Notes: a model not told the origin generated them from the letters alone. Counted from the stretch's first letter, positions 51,936 through 61,616 are shown. The stretch: DNA of 64,000 nucleotides from SCTD01 sp963781675 (GCA_963781675.1 CAWAGF010000001.1:1116001-1180000), one strand, 5' to 3'. Translations and numbers: made by a program.

Positions 51936-51941
51936 AGCGTA
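51936..51941 (-). promoter_or_regulatory. Probable -10 box (TACGCT) for the glycosyltransferase gene at 51929
   Basis: A minus-strand TACGCT ends six bases before the ATG. Confidence 0.5.
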
Positions 51942-52014
51942 GGGCGCGCCACCGGCACGGAACGGGCTCGGCTGCTCCGGCGGCGACGCGGGTGCGCGTC
52001 GTCCAGGCGGTACG

Positions 52015-52020
52015 TAGCCT
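52015..52020 (+). promoter_or_regulatory. Probable -10 box (TAGCCT) for the lipoprotein gene
   Basis: TAGCCT ends seven bases before the ATG at 52028. Confidence 0.5.
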
Positions 52021-52027
52021 TCCGGGC

Positions 52028-52557
52028 ATGACGCGCCTGTGGACCCTGCCGCTGTGCCTGGTCCTGCTGGCCGGCTGCAGCGGCCCCGCCGAGCCCACCG
52101 CCGCGCCCGACCGGGGGCCCCTCCCGCCGCGACTCCGGCGGCGAACGCCGTGCCGAGCTGTGCGCCCGCGGCGGCCGACCTCGCCTGGCCGGCCCCGGTC
52201 CCGCAGGACCTCCCCGTACCGCCCGCCGCCACCCTCACCGAGGTGCAGAAGCGCACCGACGGCCTGACGGTCGTCACGTTCAGCACCGCGATCAGCCTGC
52301 GCGAGTCGGTGCTGTTCCTCATCGAGAAGATGCCCGAGGCGGGCTACACGCTGGCCCGCGGCGACGCGGAGAACACCGAGGCGGACGCGCCCTTCGTCAA
52401 GGGCGACCTGCGCGGCGTGATGCGGATGATCGCGGTCGAGCCGTGCCGCACCGACTGGCTGATGGCGCTCGCGAAGGGGAAGCCGGGTGCGGTCCAGGGC
52501 GGCGGCACGCCGCTGCTCCCGCCGAAGGCCGGCGCCTCGCCCCTCCCCTTCGGCTGA
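52028..52557 (+). pseudogene. Small lipoprotein of unknown function; one frameshift near 52115
   Basis: The N-terminus MTRLWTLPLCLVLLAGCSG is a lipoprotein signal with lipobox LAGC. After a frame change in a G-rich run near 52115 (one G restores the frame), the mature part contains VPSCAPAAADLAWPAPVPQD, KRTDGLTVVTFSTAISLRE, LFLIEKMPEAGYTLARGDAE and VEPCRTDWLMALAKG. Two cysteines may form a disulfide. No family is recognised. It stands just ahead of an amino-acid-type ABC importer operon but ends before that operon's own -10-like box. Confidence 0.7.
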
Positions 52558-52563
52558 CCCGGC

Positions 52564-52569
52564 TAGGTT
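52564..52569 (+). promoter_or_regulatory. Probable -10 box (TAGGTT) for the branched-chain-type importer operon
   Basis: TAGGTT ends six bases before the GTG at 52576. Confidence 0.55.
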
Positions 52570-52575
52570 CGGCCG

Positions 52576-53523
52576 GTGGACGCGGGCGTGCTGCTGCAGG
52601 CCGCCCTCAGCGGCCTGGCGAACGGCGCCGTGCTCGGCCTCGTGGCGCTCGGCTTCACCCTGGTCGCCGGCACCGTCCGGGTGCTGCACCTCGCCCACGG
52701 CGACGTCGTCGTCGCCGCCGTCCTGACGGCGGTGCTCGGGGTGCTCGGCACGACGCCGGTGGCCGTCGCCCTGGCGCCCGGTCCCGCCGTCGCCTTCGTC
52801 GTCCTGGTGCTGGCCGCGGGCGCGCTGCTGTCCGCCGGCGTCGCGCTGCTGGCGGTCCGCCCGCACCTGCCGGACGCGGTACGGGGGCGGCCGGGCGACG
52901 CCCTCGGCTGGGTCGCGGGCGGCGTCGCGGCAGGGCTGCTGCTGCGCGAGGGCCTCGCGCTGCTGCTGCCGCAGGAGGGCTACGCCGTCCCGGACCCGCT
53001 GCGCCTGGACGCGCTGACCAGCAGCGGCGTCCTCTCGCTGCCGGGCGGGCAGGTCCTGCCGGCCCGGGTCCCGGCGGTGCTGCTGCTGGCCCTGCTGGCG
53101 GGCGTCCTGGTCGAGCGGCTGCTCGTGCGCAGCCGCTTCGGCAAGGCGCTGCGTGCGGTGGCCGACGACCCGGACGCGGCCGCCCTGTGCGGGGTGCCGG
53201 CGCGCCGGGTGGTCCTGCAGGCCTTCCTGCTGGCCGGCCTGCTCGCCGGGCTGGCCGGCCTGCTGGACGCGCCGGGCCGGACGAGCCTGTCGGTCGACGC
53301 CGGGGTCGTCCTCGGGCTGGCCGGCATCGCCGCCGCGCTGCTCGGCGGGCTCGGCTCGCCGCGCGGGGCGCTGCTCGGCGGGCTCGCCGTCGGGCTGGTG
53401 CAGTCGCTGGTCGTCACCGCCCTCGACGCCCGCTGGACCGACGTCGTCCCGCTCGCGCTGCTGGTCGTCCTGCTGGCGGTGCGGCCCGAGGGCGTCCGCC
53501 GCCGCACCCCGGTGCTGGTGTGA
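52576..53523 (+). CDS. Branched-chain amino acid-type ABC transporter permease (LivH-like)
   Basis: A 315-residue integral membrane protein. The N-terminal GLANGAVLGLVALGFTLVAGT and LHLAHGDVVVAA are typical of LivH, and the cytoplasmic loop RFGKALRAVADDPDAAALCGV is the family's ATPase-contacting region. It would form half of the channel for amino acids, urea or related compounds. The frame is intact. Its stop overlaps the GTG of the fused permease/ATPase gene. The whole importer is encoded as permease, permease-ATPase, binding protein. Confidence 0.9.
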   Translation: MDAGVLLQAALSGLANGAVLGLVALGFTLVAGTVRVLHLAHGDVVVAAVLTAVLGVLGTTPVAVALAPGPAVAFVVLVLAAGALLSAGVALLAVRPHLPDAVRGRPGDALGWVAGGVAAGLLLREGLALLLPQEGYAVPDPLRLDALTSSGVLSLPGGQVLPARVPAVLLLALLAGVLVERLLVRSRFGKALRAVADDPDAAALCGVPARRVVLQAFLLAGLLAGLAGLLDAPGRTSLSVDAGVVLGLAGIAAALLGGLGSPRGALLGGLAVGLVQSLVVTALDARWTDVVPLALLVVLLAVRPEGVRRRTPVLV

Positions 53524-55208
53524 GCCTGGTCGACCTCGCGCAGGCCCTCTGGCTGCTCGTCGCCGCGCTCGGGCTCGCCCTGTCCGTCTCGTACGCCGGC
53601 CTGCCGGTCCTCGGCCAGGGCGCCTTCGTCGCGCTGGGCGGCGTCGGCACGGCGCTGCTCGGACCGGGCGGCGCAGGACTGCCGCTGGGCGCTCGCGGTC
53701 CTGGCGTCGGTGGCGGCCGCGGGGCTCGTCGGGAACCTCGTGGCCCGCGGCGCCAGCCGGCTGGAGGGCGCCTACCTGGCGCTGGCCACCTGGGCCCTCG
53801 CCTGGCTGGTCTTCCGGGTGCTGACGGCGTTCCCGGACCTGTTCGGCGGCGAGCAGGGCCTGGTCCGGGCCAGCCCCGCGCGGCTGGTGTCGCCGGCCCT
53901 CGGCCTCGAGCTCGTCCTCACACCGCTCGTCCACGTGGTCGTCGCCGCCTCGACGTGCCTCACCCTCGTCCTGCTGGTGAGACGGGTCGATGCCGGTCCG
54001 GCCGGCCGGGACCTGGCGGCGCTGCGCGAGGGGCCGGCCCTGGCCGCGTCCCTCGGGGTGCCCGTCGCCGCGCGCCGCCGCACCGTGCTGGCCGTCACCG
54101 CCGCCCTCGGGGCGCTGGGCGGCGCCGGCACGGCCGTCCTGCTCGGCCTGGTCGCGCCCGCCGACGTCAGCCCGCTGCTGTCGCTCCAGCTGTTCGTGGC
54201 CGTGCTGGTCGGCGGCACCGCCCGCTGGTGGGGCCCGGTCCTCGGCGTCGCCCTGCTGTCGGCGCTGCCGCCGCTCGCGGACGCCCTGGCCACGGGCGCC
54301 GGCCTCGCCCCGGAGCGGGTGCGCGGCGCCCTCACCGCGGCGCTGCTCGTGGCCGTCCTCGCCCTGCGCGGGGTGCTCCGGCGCGAGCGGCAGCCGGTCG
54401 TCGCCCCGCCGGCCGGGCAGCCGGACCCGCCGGCGACCCCGCCGCCGGACTGGCGCGCGGTGCTGCTGCGGGCGCGCGGGGTGGACGTCTCGTACGGCGC
54501 CGTGCAGGCCCTCCAGGACGTGGGGATCGTGCTGCGGGCGGGCGAGGTGCACGCGCTCGTCGGGCCGAACGGCTCCGGCAAGTCGACCCTGCTCAAGGTC
54601 CTGGCCGGCGACCTGCAGGCCGGGGAGGTGGAGGTCGCGGGCGTCGCGCAGCCGGCCGGGACGCGCGAGCGGGTGGCCGCCGGCGTCGCCCGCACCCCGC
54701 AGCGGACCGTCGTCCTGGCGCGCAGCACGCCCGAGCGGCAGGCGGGCGTGGGCGTCCGCGCGTCCCGCCGGCTCGGTCGTGCGCCACCTGCTGGCCACGC
54801 CCAGCAGCCGCGAGGCGCAGGCAGCCCGGCAGCGGGTGGTGCAGGCCGCGCTCGCCGCGACGGGGCTGTCCGCGTCGGCCGGCGCGCGACCCGCGCACGC
54901 TCACGGTGGGGGAGCAGCGGCTGCTGCAGGTCGCCCGCGTCGTCGCCACCGGCGCGCAGGTGCTGCTGCTCGACGAGCCGGCCGCCGGCATGAGCGCCGC
55001 CGAGCGGAGCCGGCTGGCCGGCGTCCTGCGCGCGCTGGCCGGGAACGGCGTCGCGGTGCTGCTCGTCGAGCACGACATGCGGCTGGTCGGCGCCGTCGCG
55101 GACCGGGTGACCGTGCTCGACCAGGGCAGGGTGCTCGCCGTGGGGACGCCGGAGCAGGTGCGCCGCGACCCGGCCGTGCGCCGGGCCTACCTGGGAGGCA
55201 CGCCGTGA
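53520..55208 (+). pseudogene. LivM-LivG-type fused ABC permease/ATP-binding protein; frame broken three times
   Basis: Residues 1-300 form a LivM-like permease (YAGLPVLGQGAFVALGGVGT; LAALREGPALAASLGV is its coupling loop). A proline-rich linker (QPDPPATPPPDW) leads to an ATPase domain with Walker A GPNGSGKSTL, an atypical signature TVGEQRLLQVARV, Walker B VLLLDEPAAGMS and switch His in VEHDMRLV. Breaks near 53690, 54775 and 54893 are each repaired by restoring one GC in an alternating run, giving a protein of about 565 residues. No separate LivF-type ATPase follows, so the fused ATPase probably works as a homodimer. Confidence 0.82.
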
Positions 55209-56373
55209 GGAGAGCAGCGCTGCGCGCTCCTGCTGCTCCTGCCCGCCTGCGCCTCGCCGGGCGCCGACGACGACGAGCTGCTGTTCGTGGTGTCCGCGCC
55301 CCTGACCGCCCAGCCGTGGATCGGCGAGTTCGTCGCAGCGCGGCGCCCAGCTGGCCGCCGCCGAGCTGGAGGCCGACGGCCGCGACGTGCGCGTCGAGGT
55401 GCTCGACAACGGCGGGTCGCCCCAGCGCGCCGTCGCCAACGCCCGTACCGCCGTCTCCCGCGGCGCCACCGCGATGATCACCGACGGGGTCGGCGCCGTC
55501 GCCGTGGCCGAGGTGACCGACCCGGCCGCGCTGCCCGTCTTCGTCGTCTTCGAGGGCGGCGCGTCGATCGTCGACCCGCAGGAGCGCCCGACGCTGTTCC
55601 GGCTGGCGCCCGCGAACGCCCCGATGAGCCGCCGGCTGGCCGACTACGTCAGCGAGAAGGCGACGAAGGTCGCGCTGCTCAGCGACTCCTCGAGCTACGG
55701 CCGGGAGGGCGCTGCGGCGACGCGCGAGGGGCTGAGCCGCAACGGATCGCGCTGGTCAGCGACGGCACGCTCCCCGAGGGCGGCGGCGACGTGGCCGCGC
55801 AGGTGCTGGCGGCCCGGCGCGCGGGCGCCGAGCTGCTCATCGTCTGGGCGCGGGCGACCGGCGTCGCCGCGGTCGTGCGCGCCGCGCGCGGCTCCGGCTG
55901 GGACGTGCCGCTCTACAGCGGCCCGACCGGCGAGGACCCGCTCGTCCGGCAGCGCCTGGCCGACCGCCCGGAGTGGCTGGACGGCCTGACCTTCGTCTCG
56001 TTCCGGATCACCAGCGAGGTCGGGCCGGCGCCGTTCGCCGCCTACCGCAAGGCGTACGAGGAGCGGTTCGGCGCCGAGGAGGTCGGCGTGGAGGCAGGCG
56101 GGCGCCCGGTCGTCCAGCCGCCGGACTGGTCGACGTACTCCTACGACGCGGTGAAGCTGACCGCTGCCGCGGTGGACGCCGGGCGGGCCGCTGCTCGACG
56201 CCCTCAACAGCACCGTCATCACCGGCGCCAACGGCGACGAGCGCGGCTTCGGCCCGGACGACCGCGAGGGCGTCAGCCCCGACGACATGTACTTCGGCCG
56301 CTTCGCCGACATGCGCTTCTCGCCGGTGCGGGACGACATCCTGTCGACCGGCCTGCCCGACGTGCCTCAATAG
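55205..56373 (+). pseudogene. ABC transporter substrate-binding lipoprotein (Leu/Ile/Val-binding type); frame broken about four times
   Basis: Restoring one GC near 55225 gives a lipoprotein signal VRRAALRALLLLLPACASPG with lipobox LPAC. Later pieces show the periplasmic binding protein type 1 fold: LLFVVSAPLTAQPWIGEFVA, VEVLDNGGSPQRAVANARTA, VFVVFEGGASIVDPQERPT, KVALLSDSSSYGREGAAATR and GWDVPLYSGPTGEDPLVRQ. Breaks occur near 55225, 55340, 55743 and 56190, three of them in alternating CG runs. The GTG overlaps the stop of the fused transporter gene. It would capture the ligand outside the membrane for the importer. Confidence 0.8.
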
Positions 56374-56377
56374 GCGC

Positions 56378-57058
56378 ATGTGCGGCCGCTACGCCTCCAG
56401 TCGCGACGCCCGCGACCTCGCCAGCGCCTTCGAGGTCGAGGAGCCGCCCGAGGAGGTGATCCCGCCCTCGTGGAACGTCGCGCCGACCGACCCGGTGTAC
56501 GCCGTGCTGCAGCGCGACGACCGCCGCCTGCTGCGCGTCCTGCGCTGGGGCCTCGTGCCGTCCTGGGCCAAGGACGCCAAGGGCGCCGCGCGGCTCATCA
56601 ACGCGCGCCAGGAGACCGTCACCGAGAAGCCGGCCTTCCGCGCCGCCTACCAGCGCCGCCGCTGCCTGCTCCCCGCCGACGGCTACTACGAGTGGCAGGT
56701 CGAGGGGACGCGCAAGCAGCCGTGGTTCCTCACCTCGCGCGAGGGCGAGCCGCTCGCGATGGCCGGGCTGTACGAGGTGTGGTGCCCAGGGCGAGCAGCG
56801 CCTGTGGACCTGCACGGTCATCACGACCGCGGCGTCCGACGAGCTCGGCCACATCCACGACCGCACGCCGCTGCTCGTCCCGCGGACGGACTGGGCGCGC
56901 TGGCTGGACCCGGCCGTCGAGGACCCGGGGGAGCACCTGCTGGTGCCGGCGCGTCGGCGGCGCGCTGGACGCGTGGCCGGTGGACAGGGCGGTCGGCAAC
57001 GTGCGCAACGACGGCCCGGAGCTGGTGCAGCCGGTGCGAGCCGGACGTCCTGTTCTAG
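56378..57058 (+). pseudogene. SRAP/HMCES-family peptidase (abasic-site DNA crosslink protein); frame broken in the 3' third
   Basis: The start MCGRYASSRDARDLASAF exposes catalytic Cys2 after methionine removal. SWNVAPTDPVYAVL, the Asn and WGLVPSWAKD are followed by INARQETVTEKPAFR and LPADGYYEW, where Glu is the conserved active-site residue. After a frame change near 56790, WTCTVITTAASDELGHIHDR supplies the conserved His. Two more changes lie near 56950 and 57040. SRAP proteins crosslink to abasic sites in single-stranded DNA and protect them. The stop codon shares CTAG with the convergent gene. Confidence 0.85.
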
Positions 57059-58262
57059 CTCCGCTGCCAGAGCAGGACGCCGTTGCCCACGAGCAGCAGC
57101 AGCGCCACGGCGGCCAGCGCGATCGGGCCGCTCCTGGGCGTGAGCGCCTCCCGCACGCGCGGCAGCTGCTCGGGGGCGGCGAAGGCGTAGCGGTAGGTCG
57201 TGGTGCCGGTGCCGGGCAGGTCGGCGCCGAGGTACGGGCTGTACGAGGTGGCACGGGCGCCGGTCGCCGCGGTGGCGACCAGCAGGTCCAGCGCCTGGCG
57301 GCGCGCCTCGACGGCGGGTCCCGCGGCCGCCCAGGCCGCCCAGGTGGCGGCACCGGCCGGGGGCTGCAGCAGCCGGGCGTCCAGCGCCGGGATGGCCGTC
57401 AGGTCGAGGTCGAGCCGGGTCGAGGCCTGCACCTCCACCCGGAGCTCGGCCGTCGCGCCCGGCGGGAGGGTGCCGGCGACGTCGGCGCCGCCCTCGCGCG
57501 GGGTGGTGGCCGGTCCGGTGCACCGTCCCGCCGCGGACGGTGCCCGTCACGCGCAGCGGCACCCCGGTGACGGCCGGGGTGCGGGCCTCGCCGGTGGCCG
57601 GGACGCCGGCCGGGAGCCCCGCGCCCGCGGCCGGCAGCCTCGGGCCGGGCGGCTCCTCAGCGGCGGTCCGCGCGGTGTCCAGCGCGCGGGCTACCTCCGC
57701 AGCGGGCGCGTCCGCCGCGGTGGGGAGGGTCGCCGGCTGGTCGGTCGCGTTGGTCAGCGTGAGCACGACGGTGCCCGCCCCGGTGACCTCGCCGCCGGGG
57801 CCGACCGGCCCGGTGACGTCGACCCGCAGCGGCAGCCGGGCCGCCTCCAGCACCGGGTCGAGGGTCAGCCGGGCCGCGAGCTCGCGCGACCCGGGGGAGA
57901 AGCCCTGCCAGACGACCGCGCCGAACTTGGTGACCGGCGGCGGCTCCTCGCCGAGCGCCTCGGACGCCCGCGCCGGCCCCCGCTCGCGCACCTGGTAGTC
58001 GCCCTGCCCGCTCAGCAGCAGCCGCTGCTCGACGAGCACCCGCGCCGGCACGCCGTTCGGGCTCAGTCCGACGAGGACGCGCTCGTCGTTGACGACCGGA
58101 CCGGGGACGACGGACACCAGCCGCCGGTCCGGCCGTGCGCCGACCTCCGCGAGCAGCGTGAGGTCCTGCGCGCGCTGCTCCGCCAGGCGACGGCAGCTCC
58201 AGCGCCGAGGCGGGCGCGGCGCACAGCAGCAGGCCTGCCACCAGCAGCGGGAGCCTGCGCAC
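57055..58262 (-). pseudogene. Exported membrane-anchored protein of unknown function; frame broken near 58190 and 57515
   Basis: The start VRRLPLLVAGLLLCAAPASA is a signal peptide, and the C-terminus has a single membrane segment (IALAAVALLLLVGNGVLLW) followed by QRS. Between them lie about 370 residues with TLLAEVGARPDRRLVSVVPG, GVPARVLVEQRLLLSGQGDY, VVWQGFSPGSRELAARLTL and an immunoglobulin-like stretch GGEVTGAGTVVLTLTNATDQ. Restoring CG in a collapsed CCGCGG site near 57515 joins two parts. The topology suggests a large outside domain tethered at its C-terminal end. No family is recognised. A TAGCCT box lies six bases before the GTG. Confidence 0.65.
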
Positions 58263-58268
58263 GACGCC

Positions 58269-58274
58269 AGGCTA
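58269..58274 (-). promoter_or_regulatory. Probable -10 box (TAGCCT) for the exported protein gene at 58262
   Basis: A minus-strand TAGCCT ends six bases before the GTG start. Confidence 0.5.
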
Positions 58275-58351
58275 GGCCGCAGCGTGTGAACGCGCGGCCG
58301 GCGAGGGTAGGGCTCGCAGGGACGCACCACCCCCTACGCACAGGAGTGACC

Positions 58352-58705
58352 GTGGACACGCAGGAAGCCCGCCAGTCGCTCGAGCAGATGCTCCGCGAGA
58401 TCGACAGCGCCACCGCCATCCTCGAGGCGGAGGGTGCCGGCGACAGCAGCGAGCTCAGCCACTCCGACCAGCACCCCGGCGACACCGCCAGCGAGCTGAC
58501 CGACGCCGACAACCAGAACGCCCTGCTCGACAACTCCGCCCAGCAGCGGGCCGAGGTCGAGGCCGCGCTCGCCCGCATCGACGACGGCACCTTCGGCACC
58601 TGCGTCGACTGCGGCCAGCCGATCCCGGACGCCCGGCTCGAGGTGCGCCCCGAGGCCGCGCGCTGCGTCGCCGACCAGGAGAAGCACGAGGCCGCCACCG
58701 CCTGA
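58352..58705 (+). CDS. TraR/DksA-family zinc finger protein with an altered fourth ligand
   Basis: A 117-residue protein with a coiled-coil N-terminal half (ARQSLEQMLREIDSATAIL and QQRAEVEAALARIDDGTFG) and a zinc finger Cys84-x2-Cys87 followed by RPEAARC (Cys105). The expected fourth Cys is Asp108 (CVADQ instead of CxxCQ). DksA-like proteins bind the RNA polymerase secondary channel and tune transcription; variants with fewer cysteines keep activity when zinc is scarce in some bacteria. GTG 58352 is used because AGGAG lies five bases upstream. The acidic tip residues of the coiled coil cannot be judged with certainty. Confidence 0.85.
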   Translation: MDTQEARQSLEQMLREIDSATAILEAEGAGDSSELSHSDQHPGDTASELTDADNQNALLDNSAQQRAEVEAALARIDDGTFGTCVDCGQPIPDARLEVRPEAARCVADQEKHEAATA

Positions 58706-58713
58706 GCCTCGGC

Positions 58714-58719
58714 TACCGT
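58714..58719 (+). promoter_or_regulatory. Probable -10 box (TACCGT) for the methyltransferase gene at 58727
   Basis: TACCGT ends seven bases before the GTG. Confidence 0.5.
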
Positions 58720-58726
58720 CCGTGCC

Positions 58727-59490
58727 GTGGAGGCCCCTGACGAACCGACGATCGTGTACGCCGAGTCGAGGCAGGCATGGCAGGACTTCCCGAGCCTCGT
58801 GACGGAGATCGCGAAGCAAGCTGACACACGACACGTCTGCGAGGTGGGTGCCGGGGCGCGGCCGCTGCTCGACATCGAGTTCGTGCGGTCGGAGGGGCTG
58901 GAGTACACCGTCTGCGACATCAGCGCTGAGGAGCTGGCGAAGGCCCCGGCCGGCTACCAGACGCTCGAGGCGGACATCGCCGGTGCGATGCCCGTCAGCA
59001 CCGGCCGCTACGACCTGGTCTTCTCCAAGACGCTCGCGGAGCACGTGCAGGACGCCGAGCGCCTGCACCGGAACGTCTTCTCCATGCTGCGCGAGGGTGG
59101 GACCGCGATCCACATGTTCCCGACCCTCTACGCCCCGGCCTTCGTCGCGAACATGCTGCTCCCGACCGCCTTCACGCGGTGGCTGCTCACGAGGCTGCAG
59201 GGTGACCGACGCGACGACGCGGGCCTCGAGGGCAAGTTCCCGGCGTTCTACCGCTGGTGCACCGGGCCGAGCGAGAAGCAAGCTCTCGAGACTGCGCCGC
59301 ATCGGCTACGACGTCGTCGAGTACCGCGGCTACTTCGGCACGCCCGGCTACTACCGTCCGCTGAAGCTGGCGTGGTTCGACGCCCTGATGTCGCGCGTGC
59401 TGCTGCGACGTCCGGTGCCTGCACTGACCTCGGTACGCCGTCGTCGTCCTGCGCCGCCCCGTGCCGGAGGGGCAGACCGCGGCCGCCTAG
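58727..59490 (+). pseudogene. SAM-dependent methyltransferase-like protein; frame broken near 59283 and 59440
   Basis: The first 185 residues form a class I methyltransferase core: CEVGAGARPLLDIEFV is the SAM loop, YTVCDISAEELAKA the acidic second strand, ADIAGAMPVSTGRYDLVFSK motif IV, and LREGGTAIHMFPTLYAPAFV the later strand. Restoring GC near 59283 continues into KLSRLRRIGYDVVEYRGYFG, and a last change near 59440 leads to the TAG at 59490. The stop shares CCTAGG with the convergent methyltransferase gene. The substrate is unknown; the long hydrophobic stretch after residue 140 resembles lipid or glycan methyltransferases. AT-richer codon use near its 5' end stands out mildly. Confidence 0.75.
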
Positions 59491-60286
59491 GCCTTGCGCG
59501 CGCTGGCGACCAGGTGCATCCCGCGTCGACTCGCCCTCGCCGGTCCGCGGCCAGGGCAGCTCGGTCTGCACCAGCGTGCGCGAGCGCCGCGCTGCCGCCC
59601 TGGCTCGAGCGCCCGCTCGACGGTCGCCGGGCGTCAGCACGGTGCGCGGCCGCACGCCGTCGACCTCCAGGCCCGCGCCGGTGAGCAGCGCGCGCAGCTC
59701 CTCCGGCCAGAAGCAGCGGGTGAGGGTGCCGTCGTCGTCTCGGCACGAGCACGCACGTCGGCGGCGGGCGACGTCGGCGAGCTCGGCCCAGCGGCCCTGG
59801 TCGGCGAGCCGGGCCAGGCCCGAGCACGAGCGAGTCGACGACGAGCAGCAGCCGGCCGCCGGGACGCAGCACGCGGACCAGCTGCTCGACGGTGACCTCG
59901 GTGGCCAGGCACAGCGACAGCGCCTGCGACTCGGCGAGCACGAGGTCGACCGACGCGTCGGCTGAGCCAGTCCAGCGACCGGCGAGTCGGCGACGACCGG
60001 GAGCAGCCGGCCCGGCCGGCGGCGTCCGGCAGCGTCGGCCGGCGTCGCGGACATGACGTGCACGACCTCGTGGCCGGCGGTCGACGAGCTGGCCGGCGAA
60101 GCGCTCGGCCGCCGGACAGGTCGAGCACGCGGCGCGGCTCGGCCGGCAGCCAGCGCGGCGAGCTGGGCTGCGGCGACCTCGTCGTAGAACAGCCAGTAGG
60201 GCGAGTCCGGTGGGGGGACGGGCGTGCCGACGGTGGAGCCTGCAGGGACGGCCGAGCGTCATCGCCACCGGGTCAGGGGTGCGCAT
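59487..60286 (-). pseudogene. SAM-dependent methyltransferase-like protein; frame broken many times
   Basis: The restored reading is pieced from three frames: an N-terminal TGLALLAVL/YWLFYDEVAAAQLAAL region, then RVLDLSGGRAERFAGQLVD for the SAM loop, VVHVMSATPADAAGR, then LVLAESQALSLCLATEVTVE and LVRVLRPGGRLLLVVDSLVL for motifs IV-V, and GTLTRCFWPEELRALLTGAG near the end, finishing MHLVASARKA. This is a Methyltransf_11-type pattern. AGGAG lies six bases before ATG 60286. The many breaks make exact boundaries of segments unsure. Its substrate is unknown. Confidence 0.65.
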
Positions 60287-60296
60287 GATCGGCTCC

Positions 60297-60302
60297 TACC
60301 CT
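60297..60302 (+). promoter_or_regulatory. Probable -10 box (TACCCT) for the hydrolase gene at 60310
   Basis: TACCCT ends seven bases before the GTG. Confidence 0.5.
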
Positions 60303-60309
60303 TCGCCGC

Positions 60310-60925
60310 GTGACGGATGCCTGGCGACCTCCCGACGCCGGTCGGCGTCGCCCGCACCGTCGCCGGACGGCGCCGGTCCGCGGCACGCTGGTGCTCGGGC
60401 CACGGCGCCGGCGGGGGCGTCGACGCGCCGGACCTGCTGGCCGCCCGCGACGCCGGGCTCGCCGCCGGCTGCAGGTGGTCGCGGGTGGAGCAGCCGTGGC
60501 GGGTGGCCGGCCGCCGGGTGGCCGTGGCGCCGCCGCGGCTCGACGAGGCGTGGACTCGCCGTCCTGCGCGCGGCGCTGGACGGGCCGCTCGTCGCTCGGT
60601 GGCCGCAGCGCCGGGGCCCGGGTGGCCTGCCGGACGGCGGCGGCGACCGGCGCGGTCGGCCGTGCTGGCGCTGGCCTTCCCGCTGCGCCCGCCCGGCAGC
60701 GACAGGACCGCCGGCCCGAGCTCGCGGCTGCCGTGCGGTCCCGCGGCTGGTGGTGCAGGGCGAGCGGGACGCGTTCGGCGTCCCGCCGCGTGCCGGCGTG
60801 CAGGTGCACGTCGTGCGCGGGCGCCGACCACGCCTTCGCGGTGCGCCGGCGGGACGGCCGCACCGCCGCCGACGTGCACGCCGAGGTCGCGCGCGGCGGT
60901 CGCGGGCTGGCTCGTCAGACGCTGA
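60310..60925 (+). pseudogene. Alpha/beta hydrolase-fold protein (KANL3/Tex30-like); frame broken many times
   Basis: Segments in three frames give GTLVLG and GHGAGGGVDAPDLLAARDAG for the oxyanion-loop region, VEQPWRVAGRRVAVAPPRLD, a nucleophile-elbow GGRSAGARVACRTAAATGAV (Ser in GRSAG), VVQGERDAFGVPP with the acidic residue, and ADHAFAVRR with the catalytic His. This is the pattern of small bacterial KANL3/Tex30-like hydrolases. The reading ends WLVRR with TGA at 60923-60925, overlapping the convergent DtxR-family gene. The substrate is unknown. Confidence 0.7.
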
Positions 60926-61577
60926 CGTAGACCTCGGCGGCCACGGCCCGGTCGACCCGGACGTCGACGCCGTCGACGGCGAGCTGGACCTGCGCCGTCG
61001 TCGGGCTGCGCCGACCTGCACGGCCTGCCCGGGCAGCAGCCGGAGCCGTCTCGAGCTCCTCCATCCGCTCGACCAGCGTCTGCAGGTGCTCGTCGATGCG
61101 GCGGACCACGCACGAGCCGCCGGGCGGCACGGAGGACAGCTTCTGCAGCGGACCGGTGTCGACGACGTTGGCCGAGCCCGGGATGGGGCTGCCGTGCGGG
61201 CAGCTGCCCGGGTCGCCGAGCAGCGCGACGAGGTGGCGCTCGAGGTTGTCGCTGATGGCGTGCTCGAGCCGGCAGGCCTCCTCGTGCACCTGCGGCCACG
61301 GCACCTTCAGCACGTCGACGAGCAGCACCTCGGCCAGCCGGTGCTTGCGCAGCATCGACGTCGCGTACGCCCGGCCGCTCTCGGTGAGGTGCAGCACCCG
61401 CTCGGCGTCGAGCGTGAGGTAGCCCTCGCGCTCGAGCCGCTTGACGGTCTCGCTCACGGACGGCGCCGACACGCCCAGGCGCTCCACGATCCGGGCCCGC
61501 ATCGGGACGATGCCGGCCTCCTCGAGCTCGAGGACGGTCTCCAGGTACTGCTCGACCGCGGGGTGGTGGCCATCCAT
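60915..61577 (-). pseudogene. DtxR/MntR-family metal-dependent transcriptional regulator; local frame disturbance near 61015
   Basis: The first 165 residues are clean: an N-terminal winged helix (EAGIVPMRARIVERLGVSAP with SVSETVKRLEREGY), then the dimer and metal-binding domain with HRLAEVLLVDVLKVPW, EEACRLEHAISDNLERHL and the CPHGSPIP motif containing Cys and His ligands. An SH3-like C-terminal domain (VQLAVDGVDVRVDRAVAAEV) follows after two compensating shifts between about 61040 and 60985. It would repress iron or manganese uptake genes when loaded with metal. ATG 61577 has a TACGAT box seven bases upstream. Confidence 0.87.
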
Positions 61578-61584
61578 GCGGCGG

Positions 61585-61590
61585 ATCGTA
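61585..61590 (-). promoter_or_regulatory. Probable -10 box (TACGAT) for the DtxR-family gene
   Basis: A minus-strand TACGAT ends seven bases before the ATG at 61577. Confidence 0.5.
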
Positions 61591-61616
61591 CGTGTCGGGG
61601 CACCCGCAGGAGCCGG

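Noticed and set aside
49780..54798. A minus-strand open frame of about 1670 codons over the 50-55 kb region
   Set aside because: It is low-complexity Arg/Gly/Ala/Pro sequence antisense to clear transporter and glycosyltransferase genes; very GC-rich DNA often lacks stops in the third-position-GC antisense frame.
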